A stretch of 8,126 nt of DNA from Planctomycetaceae bacterium (GCA_947463775.1 CANHVD010000234.1:1-8126), one strand, 5' to 3'. Shown: positions 1 through 6,292, numbered from the stretch's first letter. Made by a program: numbers and translations. Notes: generated by a model not told the origin, from the sequence alone.

Positions 1-875
1 AACGCGGACTGGCCGATTGAACTGTAGCCATAACGAGTGCGAGTTTCTGGTTTCTCAGCAGCCAGGTCGAAGGCCGCTCGTGCTTTTGGCGATGTCACGA
101 TTTCCATCGCCTTTTCATAAAACGCGGTCAGCTTCTGAGCAGGCCCGGAACCCGGAGAATTGGCTGCTGCTAATGTCTCAGCCTCTGCCAACAATTTTCG
201 ACGACGGGCAAAACGTTCGGAGGACACAGAGGCCGGAGCATCCAGATCCTGCACCTTAAAATCCGGCTGCGATGGATCATTGTTGATTGTGAACGGAGCA
301 TAGGCCGCTCCATAAAATCCCGGACCACCAGGCCCCAGAGGATTCGGTAGTTCAATGTAGGGCGGCACTTCACCGCCCGGCCCGAGTTCTCGCGAAATGA
401 TCGAGCCGAGTGAGGGGTACAGCTCATTAAACGGAACACCCTTAGCCTGCCCATCTGCAAAGCTCGGCGGATATCCGGTCAACAGCCAGTGCCGTCCAGT
501 CTGATGTGCATTGTCGGCATGACTGTGAGATCGCAGAATTGTGTACTTGTCCGCGATCTGAGCACACATTGGCATCAGTTGGCTGATTTGTGTGCCGGGC
601 ACAACTGTCGAGATGGGATTGAAGGGACCTCGAATTTCTTTGGGAGCATCCGGCTTCATATCCCACATGTCGATATGACTGGGGCCGCCTTCCAGCATGA
701 AAAAGATGCACGCTTTGGCTTTGGGGGCGAATGACGTCGCGGCTTGAGCCTGCAATTGCAGCAACGTGGGAAGCGTCAATCCTCCCAGCAATCGAGTCGC
801 TCCCAGCGTCAGCATTCTTCGCCGTGAAACACCATCGCAATAACGCTGGTCTGACCCAAAGGCTTTGCTGAGCAT
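1..875 (-). CDS. DUF1501 family protein, Tat-exported, N-terminal part (runs off the left edge)
   Basis: An open frame of 291 codons runs from ATG at 875 to the left edge with no stop, so this is the N-terminal part of a longer gene (family members are usually about 400-500 residues). Residues 17-22 (SRRRML) followed by a hydrophobic stretch to about residue 46 form a twin-arginine leader ending near AQA-A, so the protein is probably folded before export. The DUF1501 signature follows: CIFFMLEGGPSHIDMWDMKP (56-75), then the family region with RSHSHADNAHQTGRHWLLTG (115-134). DUF1501 has an alkaline-phosphatase-like fold with presumed metal-binding sites; its substrate is unknown. A GGAG Shine-Dalgarno (884-887) lies 8 bases before the ATG and supports this start. 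The gene starts 40 bases after the PP2C stop, so the two may be co-transcribed. No DUF1549/DUF1553 cytochrome-type partner, common beside this family, lies upstream. Family call is firm; function is not. Confidence 0.93.
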   Translation of the reverse strand, partial: MLSKAFGSDQRYCDGVSRRRMLTLGATRLLGGLTLPTLLQLQAQAATSFAPKAKACIFFMLEGGPSHIDMWDMKPDAPKEIRGPFNPISTVVPGTQISQLMPMCAQIADKYTILRSHSHADNAHQTGRHWLLTGYPPSFADGQAKGVPFNELYPSLGSIISRELGPGGEVPPYIELPNPLGPGGPGFYGAAYAPFTINNDPSQPDFKVQDLDAPASVSSERFARRRKLLAEAETLAAANSPGSGPAQKLTAFYEKAMEIVTSPKARAAFDLAAEKPETRTRYGYSSIGQSA

Positions 876-915
876 TTCCGCGTCTCCGGATAAACTGGAA
901 TGTTTGTCCTATGGC

Positions 916-1656
916 TCAATCAACGATGACAACCACGCAGGTAATGTTGTCGCGTGAACCACCTTCGAGCGCAGAATTGACAAGCTTCTCCGCAAGGACC
1001 TGTGGATCATCGGAAGTCTTCAGGAGTTTTGCAATCTCCGGATCTTTGAGTCCATCGGTCAAACCATCGCTGCACAGAATAAAGCGATCTCCAGGCTGAG
1101 GCGTCACTTCGACCGCCACACCGCCGGATGCTCCATCACGGCTGCCCAGATACTTGTACAGCACGTTACGATAGCGGTGGGTCTTCGCCTCTTCGGCATT
1201 GATCGTACCGGCATCCAGCAACGCCTGCGTCAGGGAATGATCAGTCGTGAGTTGACGGAATCTGCCAGCTCGCAGTTCATACGCGCGGCTGTCGCCAACA
1301 CCAAAGAAGAAGAAGCGATCAGCCGTGCGGACCATCATAACGACGGTCGTGCCCATATTTCGCAGGCCCGGCTCAATCTCGCTCAGCGCAATGATTTCTG
1401 AGTTGGCGAAGTTGATGGACTTTTCCAGAGCCTCATTGACCGATCGAGCATTCCCCTTCTGGAAATCCAGCAGTTGCTCCAGCTTCCTGGGAATCAGCTC
1501 CACCGCCAACGCGCTGGCTCGTTCTCCCGCGCTCTGTCCGCCCATGCCGTCAGCGACAATCAGATACCGATGCTGCTTGTCGAGGCAGATACTGTCTTCG
1601 TTGTTCTCGCGGTAGTTGCCGGTGACGCTAAGGTGACCAGTCCGGATTGAAACCAT
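916..1656 (-). CDS. PP2C-family protein serine/threonine phosphatase
   Basis: A 246-residue bacterial PP2C (PPM, Stp1/PrpC type) that would remove phosphate from Ser/Thr residues using two Mn/Mg ions in the cytoplasm. All core motifs are present: NYRENNED (14-21, metal ligand D21), VADGMGG (34-40, D36/G37), GTT followed by hydrophobic residues, GVGDSRAY, TTDHSLTQALLDAG, CSDGLTD (D197) and GGSRDNIT (D236). The enzyme should therefore be active. There is no membrane segment or extra domain; the length equals a lone catalytic domain. The frame is open upstream to an ATG at 1725, but the extra 23 residues (Cys/Arg-rich) do not resemble the family, whose homology begins around IRTGHLS, so I chose ATG 1656; the ribosome binding site is weak for both. 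No cognate kinase lies in the window. It sits between the deacetylase and the DUF1501 gene, same strand. Confidence 0.93.
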   Translation of the reverse strand: MVSIRTGHLSVTGNYRENNEDSICLDKQHRYLIVADGMGGQSAGERASALAVELIPRKLEQLLDFQKGNARSVNEALEKSINFANSEIIALSEIEPGLRNMGTTVVMMVRTADRFFFFGVGDSRAYELRAGRFRQLTTDHSLTQALLDAGTINAEEAKTHRYRNVLYKYLGSRDGASGGVAVEVTPQPGDRFILCSDGLTDGLKDPEIAKLLKTSDDPQVLAEKLVNSALEGGSRDNITCVVVIVD

Positions 1657-1752
1657 GGAATTGTCCAGAGAACGAGAACGACAGTGGGTGGGCGTAAGGC
1701 AGCAAAAAGTCGAATGGCTCTGCATACCGGTCCGACAGATTCACTATCACCG

Positions 1753-1774
1753 AATCCGCGCAGAAACGCGGATT
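1753..1774. other. Stem-loop between deacetylase and phosphatase genes
   Basis: A perfect 8-bp inverted repeat, AATCCGCG and CGCGGATT, with a 6-base loop lies about midway in the 181-base gap between two minus-strand genes. An alternative pairing of GAAAC (1763-1767) with GTTTC (1775-1779) would compete with it. There is no T-run on the minus-strand 3' side, so it is not a classical terminator. It could attenuate or stabilise the transcript, or be a binding site. Confidence 0.4.
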
Positions 1775-1837
1775 GTTTCGCCAAACGATCCGAAACGCAA
1801 CAGTTTCAGGCCTCTCTTCATCCGCAGAGACGAATGA

Positions 1838-2587
1838 TTATTCACCGCCGTGACACAACGCGCCAAACACATTCGTCAAACCGAGCGTTGTGGCGCTGAT
1901 CAGCAGCTCGCCAGCCACGAAGCCCGCCGAAGCGCCCAGCATGTGCCCTTGTCCCTCAACAAGCCGAAAAACACGATCTTTATCGGGCGGAAACTGAGTT
2001 CGGTACGCACGAATGGAGGCGATCTTTATGCTCAGAGTCTCCGTAATGTCCGAGACAAAAGCCCCGCCACCAGCCGGATGATTCAAGGTCTGCAGGCCCA
2101 GCGGGTACCAGATTTGACGCTGAATCCTGTGGACCGGAAGCCCTGGAAAGAACTCATCCCATTTGCTCAGCCGTGAATAAAACACGGCAGCGTCCGTAAT
2201 TTGCATGGCTTGCCAATGGTCGGGTGAGGCCATCGGAGTACGATCAGCGATGCCCATGACAAGGCGAGGACGGTACTTGCGAAAGACGCTCGCCAGGGCA
2301 ACGCGAGTCTCGAAACAGTCGAAAAGTCGACGATTCGGCAATGGCAGGATTTCCCGAACCTGCACTCCCAGAATGCGGGCGGCTTCCTGAGCTTCCTGCA
2401 AACGGACCTCAGGACCCGGGCTAAGCGGTGTCGGCTCGCCGTCGGTCAGATCAACGATTCCGACTCGCAATCCCTGCTGAACCATGCGGGCCAAAGTTCC
2501 ACCGCAACCGATTTCGACGTCATCCGGATGAGCACCGACGGCCAATACATCCAGTGCCTCAGGAAGCTCCAGGGAATTCGCAGACAT
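1838..2587 (-). CDS. PIG-L/LmbE-family zinc deacetylase (BshB1-like)
   Basis: A 249-residue protein of the PIG-L family, zinc enzymes that remove N-acetyl groups from glucosamine-type sugars. The zinc site is visible: GAHPDDVEIGCGG (18-30, ligands H20 and D23) and SPDHWQA (121-127, H124). The stretch DLTDGEPTPLSPGPEVRLQEAQEAARILG (47-74) has the layout seen in BshB1, which deacetylates GlcNAc-malate in bacillithiol synthesis, so the substrate may be a GlcNAc-malate-like compound. No other bacillithiol gene (bshA, bshC) is in the window and the residue before PDH is Ser, so I give no symbol. It has no signal peptide and should be cytoplasmic. ATG 2587 puts the HPDD motif at the usual distance from the N-terminus; GGA at about -12 is a weak ribosome binding site. 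The stop is TAA. It lies 94 bases downstream of the OmpA-like gene on the same strand. Confidence 0.88.
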   Translation of the reverse strand: MSANSLELPEALDVLAVGAHPDDVEIGCGGTLARMVQQGLRVGIVDLTDGEPTPLSPGPEVRLQEAQEAARILGVQVREILPLPNRRLFDCFETRVALASVFRKYRPRLVMGIADRTPMASPDHWQAMQITDAAVFYSRLSKWDEFFPGLPVHRIQRQIWYPLGLQTLNHPAGGGAFVSDITETLSIKIASIRAYRTQFPPDKDRVFRLVEGQGHMLGASAGFVAGELLISATTLGLTNVFGALCHGGE

Positions 2588-2681
2588 TCTCTTTCATCCC
2601 AATGAAATTCCCGACCCAAAGGCGGCCACGACAAACTGGGGGCGCACAAGGAACGGCAGTGCAGAAGACTTTCGGAACTCA

Positions 2682-3500
2682 CTATCTCACAGCACTACGT
2701 GGATCCCACTTTGCGACGCTGGGATCATTCGGCACAACAAACAATTCGACGCGGCGATTTCGTTGGCGAGCCGTATCCGTCTGAGAATTCTCCAGCGGAT
2801 GGAACTCGCTGTAGCCCATAGAAGCGATTCGTTCCGGAGGTACGCCCATCTTCAGCAATTCCAGAATAACCGCGTCTGATCGATCGGTCGACAGATGCCA
2901 GTTGGTTGGATGTTTGATGGCGGTTTCAGGGCGGACGATATTTTGATCATCCGTGTGTCCAACCACAAGAATTCGCATTCCGCTGGCGGATCCACTAGTC
3001 ACCGACGACGCAAATTCCTTGATCGTCGGCGTTGCTTCAGGGCGAATTGCATCGCTGCCGAGATCGAACAGAATATCACTGCGGAACTTATTCAGACCGG
3101 TCGCTGGATCGTACTCAAAGCCCTCTGCCGACAGTGCCGAATCGAAACCACTGCCGTCAGATTGGGAATCTGTCAAAGCCTTGGCGAACCGATTGTTCAA
3201 ATCAGTGCGCTCAGCCATCAGATTATTAATGCGATCGTTGGCTGTGGCGAGCTGTCCCTGGGTGTCGCCAAGCTGAGTCATCAGCGACTGACGTTCCTGA
3301 TCCAGTCCCTGAATCATTTGAGTACTCTGAGCGTCAGCTGCCAACAGACGCTGATTCTCTGCGTACATGTCGCGAGCATGCGTCTGTGCTTGCACCAGTT
3401 GATCCCGGTGCTTGCCGTGCTTACATCCGGTGGCGAGCAATGACGCTAAGGCCAGCACCGAAAGAGCCTGACGAATAGATTGATTGGGCATTTCGTTCAT
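2682..3500 (-). CDS. OmpA/MotB-type peptidoglycan-binding lipoprotein with coiled coil
   Basis: A 272-residue envelope protein in three parts. Residues 1-26 are a lipoprotein leader: basic start, hydrophobic run ALSVLALASLL, and a lipobox-like LATG-C26 (Ala rather than Leu at -3, slightly unusual). Residues 35-110 are Gln/Asp/Leu-rich and heptad-like, a probable coiled coil spanning the periplasm. Residues 140-257 form an OmpA C-terminal domain: ILFDLGSDAIRPEA, VVGHTDD (D184), WHLSTDRSDAV (R207) and GYSEFHPL...RQRNRRVEL. D184 and R207 match the residues that hold diaminopimelate in Pal/OmpA, so binding to peptidoglycan is expected. The domain is close to the version often annotated MotB, but there is no N-terminal transmembrane helix of a true motor stator. 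Start choice: ATG 3500 has GGG directly against it, whereas the in-frame ATG at 3491 has AGGG about 10 bases upstream and may be the real start. First of four minus-strand genes; divergent from csrA. Confidence 0.92.
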   Translation of the reverse strand: MNEMPNQSIRQALSVLALASLLATGCKHGKHRDQLVQAQTHARDMYAENQRLLAADAQSTQMIQGLDQERQSLMTQLGDTQGQLATANDRINNLMAERTDLNNRFAKALTDSQSDGSGFDSALSAEGFEYDPATGLNKFRSDILFDLGSDAIRPEATPTIKEFASSVTSGSASGMRILVVGHTDDQNIVRPETAIKHPTNWHLSTDRSDAVILELLKMGVPPERIASMGYSEFHPLENSQTDTARQRNRRVELFVVPNDPSVAKWDPRSAVR

Positions 3501-3591
3501 CCCTGAGTCAGATCATACAGATCAACACACTTCGCGAGACCTGGCGAAAAGAACCGCCGCAGCCTCTGATGGTCGCAGAGTAGCGTTGCGG

Positions 3592-3606
3592 GATTCAGAC
3601 GGTGAA
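3592..3606 (+). repeat. 15-base direct repeat, copy 1
   Basis: GATTCAGACGGTGAA occurs exactly here and again at 4434-4448. Its core is an interrupted palindrome, TTCA-N5-TGAA, as expected for a dimeric regulator site. This copy lies about 90 bases upstream of the OmpA-like gene and abuts the hairpin at 3605-3622. Confidence 0.45.
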
Positions 3607-3625
3607 GGCTCTTTTGAGCCTTTTT
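3605..3625 (+). terminator. Terminator-like hairpin with T-run
   Basis: AAGGCTC and GAGCCTT form a 7-bp stem with a TTTT loop, and three further T's follow (five in a row at 3621-3625). In the plus direction it has the form of a weak intrinsic terminator, yet no plus-strand gene precedes it. It may instead stop antisense transcription, act as part of a larger fold (3555-3631), or lie in the 5' leader of the minus-strand lipoprotein transcript. Confidence 0.4.
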
Positions 3626-4066
3626 GCGGCGATTCGGCTCCCTTGAAAAACCGCTGCCACAAATTTCACTGTGCAGGTGCATTTCCTGCCGAACAGAGAG
3701 TGTCGCTTGGCAACTTTTGCAAAGGACTCTTCGCCCCGATCGGCTGAAATGGCCGCTGAAGGGGGGTATTGATTTCCTCAATCGTGCCGACTACAGCCGG
3801 CAGCGGGACTCGGAGTTATCGGCTGAATTCCGGATGATCAACCAACCGGGCCGCTTAATCAGCAGCCACCAGATCAAGATTCTCACTGGCGTTCAGCCTC
3901 CACAAGGGAGAACTCTCACCAAGGGGGAGTGCCCCACTGCGATCAGGTGCCCGTCTAATCTGCAGGACCGTCATGACTATGTCCATCTGTCAAGGCAGGG
4001 GCGGATTCTCCCGAACAAACCCGCAAAAAATCTACCAAAGCGTTTGCAGTTCGGCAATTCTTGCAT

Positions 4067-4118
4067 CTGAAGACGCCAGCTGGTCGAAAACGACCTAGGG
4101 TTCTTCACCTGAAGACGC
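4067..4118 (+). repeat. Direct repeats flanking a small hairpin upstream of csrA
   Basis: CTGAAGACGC occurs at 4067-4076 and 4109-4118, start-to-start distance 42 bases, about four DNA turns. Flanking bases are also similar (CA-Y before, GC two bases after). Between them GGTCG-AAAA-CGACC (4082-4095) is a perfect 5-bp hairpin followed by the palindrome CCTAGG. The phasing would suit two regulator dimers on one face of the DNA about 130-170 bases before csrA. No regulator is identified. Confidence 0.4.
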
Positions 4119-4126
4119 GTGCGTCC

Positions 4127-4242
4127 TAAGGAGAGTTTTGGAACTCAACATCTGTCTGTACTGCTGGGGCTGTGTTGGCCCGGCCAGGTCATATTGAGTC
4201 AGACAGCAATCATTCACGAAGAAGATTGACCAGGGACTGGAC
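4127..4242 (+). promoter_or_regulatory. csrA leader with GGA motifs, likely translational control
   Basis: The csrA ribosome binding site is AGGGA (4232-4236), 6 bases before ATG 4243. It carries two GGA triplets, 4234-4236 and 4239-4241, on each side of a short gap. Two more are at 4130-4132 (within TAAGGAG) and 4140-4142, the latter in the loop edge of the hairpin GAGTT-TTGG-AACTC (4133-4146). GGA, often in hairpin loops and overlapping the ribosome binding site, is the known CsrA recognition core, so negative autoregulation is plausible. TAAGGAG (4127-4133) is also the best Shine-Dalgarno in the window and stands 4 bases before a TTG-started 19-codon frame (4138-4197). Confidence 0.45.
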
Positions 4243-4431
4243 ATGTTAGTACTCAGCCGCAAGAAAGACGAAAAGATTGTGATCGGCGATTCGATCACTC
4301 TCATGGTCATCGAAATCCGTGGCGACAAAGTGCGTCTCGGCATTGAGGCGCCTCGCGATGTGACCGTCCATCGTGAAGAAGTTTATGATGCCATTAAACG
4401 CGAAAATACGCCCGACACCAAGCAGGGCTGA
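4243..4431 (+). CDS. csrA: Carbon storage regulator CsrA (RsmA), RNA-binding translational regulator
   Basis: A 62-residue protein matching CsrA over its whole length (usual range about 60-75). CsrA is a cytoplasmic homodimer that binds GGA motifs in mRNA leaders and blocks or aids translation, controlling carbon metabolism, motility and biofilm formation. Visible signatures are MLVLSRKKDEKIVIGD (1-16, with the RNA-contacting L4 and R6), the beta strands to VRLGIEAPRDVTVHREEVY (30-48) and the key R44 in VHRE. Nothing required for RNA binding is missing. The start is fixed by AGGGA 6 bases upstream and by the invariant MLVL. In many bacteria csrA lies beside fliW or flagellin genes and is antagonised by FliW; neither is seen here. 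The nearest neighbours are the divergent OmpA/MotB-type lipoprotein gene and, 340 bases downstream, a receiver gene. Its leader suggests self-regulation. Confidence 0.97.
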   Translation: MLVLSRKKDEKIVIGDSITLMVIEIRGDKVRLGIEAPRDVTVHREEVYDAIKRENTPDTKQG

Positions 4432-4771
4432 TTGATTCAGACGGTGAACAGCGTTGCCGTGGTCGGAATTTGAACGCGGGCGCTGAGGATCGTCGAAGTC
4501 ATCGCGACAATGATTATTGCGCGAATTTCCGTTGGCGGGCTGTATCCTGAGATCAGCCCTGAGCTCGACTTTGATTGCTACACAGACTCCCTTGCGCGCT
4601 CATTGCTGGGTGGAGTTGTTATTCCCCGACTATGATCAATGTCGGGAGGATTCTTGCTTTTGTGGTCTGGCTGTCCGACAATCCGGCGGCCAGTGGTCGA
4701 CCCTTTCGGTAGCAGAGTGACGAGCACTGGTCCCCGCCAGGCACCTCCTCTCCTGAAAGTTTGATCGGATC
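4432..4771 (+). other. 340-base intergenic region between csrA and response regulator
   Basis: No convincing gene. The only longer frame starts at TTG 4517 and has no family features. Small structures are present: CCCGAC (4625-4630) pairs with GTCGGG (4641-4646) around a 10-base loop that includes TATGAT, and CCAGTG (4690-4695) pairs with CACTGG (4725-4730). TATGAT (4631-4636) would be a good -10 box, but no -35 box stands at the right distance. I see no clear terminator for csrA. Confidence 0.5.
4434..4448 (+). repeat. 15-base direct repeat, copy 2
   Basis: Second exact copy of GATTCAGACGGTGAA, starting 3 bases after the csrA stop codon (first copy 3592-3606). With the first copy it brackets the csrA locus, about 840 bases apart in the same orientation. 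Confidence 0.45.
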
Positions 4772-5176
4772 ATGACCCAAACTCAGAAAACTATCCTCGT
4801 GATCGAGGATGACCGAGATATTTCCTCCACGATTCAGAGCGTGTTGTCAGCAGCTGGCTATCGAGTACTGACCGCGAACAACGGGCAGGATGGACGCCGC
4901 CTGATTCAATCGCAGAAACCGGATCTTGTGCTGACCGACATGATGATGCCACGGATGGGCGGATTTCCGGTCCTGGAATTCCTCGCAGAATTGCCTGATG
5001 CTCCTCCGGTCATCATGATGACCGCGAACGAAGGCAGCCGACATAAGGCCTACGCAGAAATGCTGGGTGTTGTGGACTATTTGCGGAAGCCGTTCGCGAT
5101 GGAAGTCATGCTGGAATCCGTCGCCCGCGCGATCGCGGCTGCGGCGGCCGGCCCAAAGGATCAGCCCGAGGCTTAA
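4772..5176 (+). CDS. Single-domain response regulator (CheY-like receiver)
   Basis: A 134-residue receiver domain with no output domain. It would take phosphate from a histidine kinase and pass on the signal by protein contact. The active site is complete: acidic pair E12/D13 (and D14) in LVIEDDRD, phospho-acceptor D56 in LVLTDMMMPRMGG, T84 in IMMTANE and K106-P107 in YLRKPF. The short tail (about 113-134) is Ala-rich with AIAAAAAGPKDQPEA and is probably disordered. ATG 4772 places the acidic pair at the usual position; the ribosome binding site is weak (GGA just before the ATG). There is no kinase in the window. It ends 18 bases before manC on the same strand, so the two are likely co-transcribed, which hints at a link to surface polysaccharide, though proximity is the only evidence. 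Confidence 0.94.
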   Translation: MTQTQKTILVIEDDRDISSTIQSVLSAAGYRVLTANNGQDGRRLIQSQKPDLVLTDMMMPRMGGFPVLEFLAELPDAPPVIMMTANEGSRHKAYAEMLGVVDYLRKPFAMEVMLESVARAIAAAAAGPKDQPEA

Positions 5177-5194
5177 AGAACAGGATTCATCGAG

Positions 5195-6271
5195 ATGTTA
5201 CATGCAGTGATTATGGCGGGCGGCAGTGGAACTCGATTCTGGCCTCAGAGTCGCCAAAGACTGCCAAAGCAACTGCTTCGCCTCGCCGGCGAACGCACCA
5301 TGATTCAACAGACTCTCGATCGCTGTCGAAACTGGGTCGACCCATCTCGTGCCTGGGTGGTTACCAACGAAGTCCAGGCCGATGCGACGGCCGCACAGCT
5401 ACCGGAGATTCCGCGGCAGAATATTCTTGTGGAGCCGGCGGCAAGAAACACAGCCCCATGCGTGGGCCTGGCGGCAATCCAGATTCTGAATCATGATCCC
5501 GATGGGATCATGTTTGTAATGCCGGCCGATCACGTCATTCAAACCGACGAAGCGTTCTCCCGCGGGGCTTTGCGAGCTGTCGAGATCGTTAACGCGGATC
5601 CTTCGAAGCTTGTCCTGTTCGGTGTCATCCCATCGTTTCCAGCGACAGGCTACGGCTACATTGAACGCGGCGCAATGATCGGTGAAGGGACTCCGCGAGT
5701 CTATGAAGTGTCAGCGTTCCGCGAGAAACCCCATCTGAGTCTCGCCGAGCAATACGTTCGCGAAGGACGCTTCTTCTGGAACTGTGGAATCTTCTGCTGG
5801 AAGGCTCAGACGATAATTGATCTGCTCCAACAGTATGAACCCGAAATGTATGCCGGGCTGATGAAGATTGCCGACGGCCTGAAAGCGGGACAAGGCGATG
5901 CGGTCCTGGCTCAGGAATTCCCGAAGCTCAAGAGCATTTCGATCGACTATGCCGTTCTGGAGCGGGCTCAGGGTGTGACCGTAGTCGAAGCGCCGTTTCA
6001 ATGGGATGACGTCGGAAGCTGGCTGTCACTGCCTCGACTGAACGGAGCGGACTCGGATAACAACACCGTCGACGGCCCATTCTGCGGCGTGGATACTCAG
6101 GGCTGCATCGTTCGTACGACCGGCGACCATCTGGTCGCGACTTTGGGTCTGCGAAATCTGATTATCGTTCACACCGACGATGCCACTCTCGTTGCGGACG
6201 CGTCGCAGTCGGAGCGTATCAAAGAGGTGCTGGCTCAACTGCAGAAACAGAATCGCACGGAATATATTTGA
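5195..6271 (+). CDS. manC: Mannose-1-phosphate guanylyltransferase (GDP-mannose pyrophosphorylase)
   Basis: A 358-residue enzyme making GDP-mannose and pyrophosphate from mannose-1-phosphate and GTP, the precursor of mannose- and fucose-containing polysaccharides. Family motifs in order: MAGGSGTRFWP (7-17, nucleotide-binding loop), RLPKQLL (22-28, with K25), VEPAARNTAPCVGLAA (79-94), FVMPADHVI (107-115, with metal-binding D112), GYGYIERG (152-159), FREKP (175-179), WNCGIFCW (195-202), SIDYAVLER (249-257) and WDDVGSW (270-276). It ends at about the size of the catalytic part plus a short left-handed-helix-like tail. The C-terminal cupin (mannose-6-phosphate isomerase) domain of the 470-residue bifunctional type is absent, so it is monofunctional. 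AGGA at 5182-5185, 9 bases upstream, supports the start. It follows the receiver gene by 18 bases. AT-rich palindromes 22 bases after its stop may form its 3' end. Confidence 0.94.
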   Translation: MLHAVIMAGGSGTRFWPQSRQRLPKQLLRLAGERTMIQQTLDRCRNWVDPSRAWVVTNEVQADATAAQLPEIPRQNILVEPAARNTAPCVGLAAIQILNHDPDGIMFVMPADHVIQTDEAFSRGALRAVEIVNADPSKLVLFGVIPSFPATGYGYIERGAMIGEGTPRVYEVSAFREKPHLSLAEQYVREGRFFWNCGIFCWKAQTIIDLLQQYEPEMYAGLMKIADGLKAGQGDAVLAQEFPKLKSISIDYAVLERAQGVTVVEAPFQWDDVGSWLSLPRLNGADSDNNTVDGPFCGVDTQGCIVRTTGDHLVATLGLRNLIIVHTDDATLVADASQSERIKEVLAQLQKQNRTEYI

Positions 6272-6292
6272 GATTTGGACCGGCGCCGTGGT

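Larger units (their letters stand above)
3501..4242. other. 742-base intergenic region between divergent OmpA-like gene and csrA
   Basis: I see no convincing coding sequence here. Frames open on both strands have unusual starts, no family motif and poor codon character. The region holds a hairpin with a T-run (3605-3625), a possible branched fold (3555-3631), a 15-base repeat shared with sequence after csrA, a 10-base direct repeat ATCGGCTGAA (3739-3748 and 3818-3827), a repeat-hairpin-repeat module (4067-4118) and the csrA leader. Promoters of both flanking genes should lie here, but none has two good boxes at proper spacing. Confidence 0.6.

Noticed and set aside
170..840. Two minus-strand frames (170-460 and 442-840) over the left gene
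   Set aside because: They are other-frame shadows of the DUF1501 gene, which is in a third frame open to the left edge and carries the Tat leader and family motifs.
3512..3517. TATGAT -10 box on the minus strand just before the OmpA-like gene
   Set aside because: No -35 match at 16-18 bases and it would leave almost no leader.
3555..3631. tRNA gene, because of a 77-base cloverleaf-like fold with a 7-bp closing stem
   Set aside because: No TTCRA T-loop, no proper D or anticodon arm on either strand, and the T-run falls inside the closing stem.
3708..3721. Sigma54-like TGGCAACTTTTGCA
   Set aside because: The GG and GC elements are separated by 8 bases rather than the required 10.
3497..3781. 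Minus-strand 94-codon frame overlapping the lipoprotein start by 4 bases
   Set aside because: Starts with TTG, shows no domain apart from a lone C-x2-C, and contains many Arg/Ser typical of non-coding frames. The 4-base overlap is suggestive of coupling but not enough.
3816..3823. Flagellar sigma28-like -10 box GCCGATAA on the minus strand
   Set aside because: No TAAA-type -35 box stands at the proper distance, and it is more than 300 bases from the gene it would serve.
3624..4070. Plus-strand 148-codon frame in the csrA upstream region
   Set aside because: No ribosome binding site, no recognisable motif, composition like random translation, and it runs through hairpins and repeats.
4517..4720. 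Plus-strand 67-codon frame between csrA and the receiver gene
   Set aside because: TTG start without a ribosome binding site and no family features.
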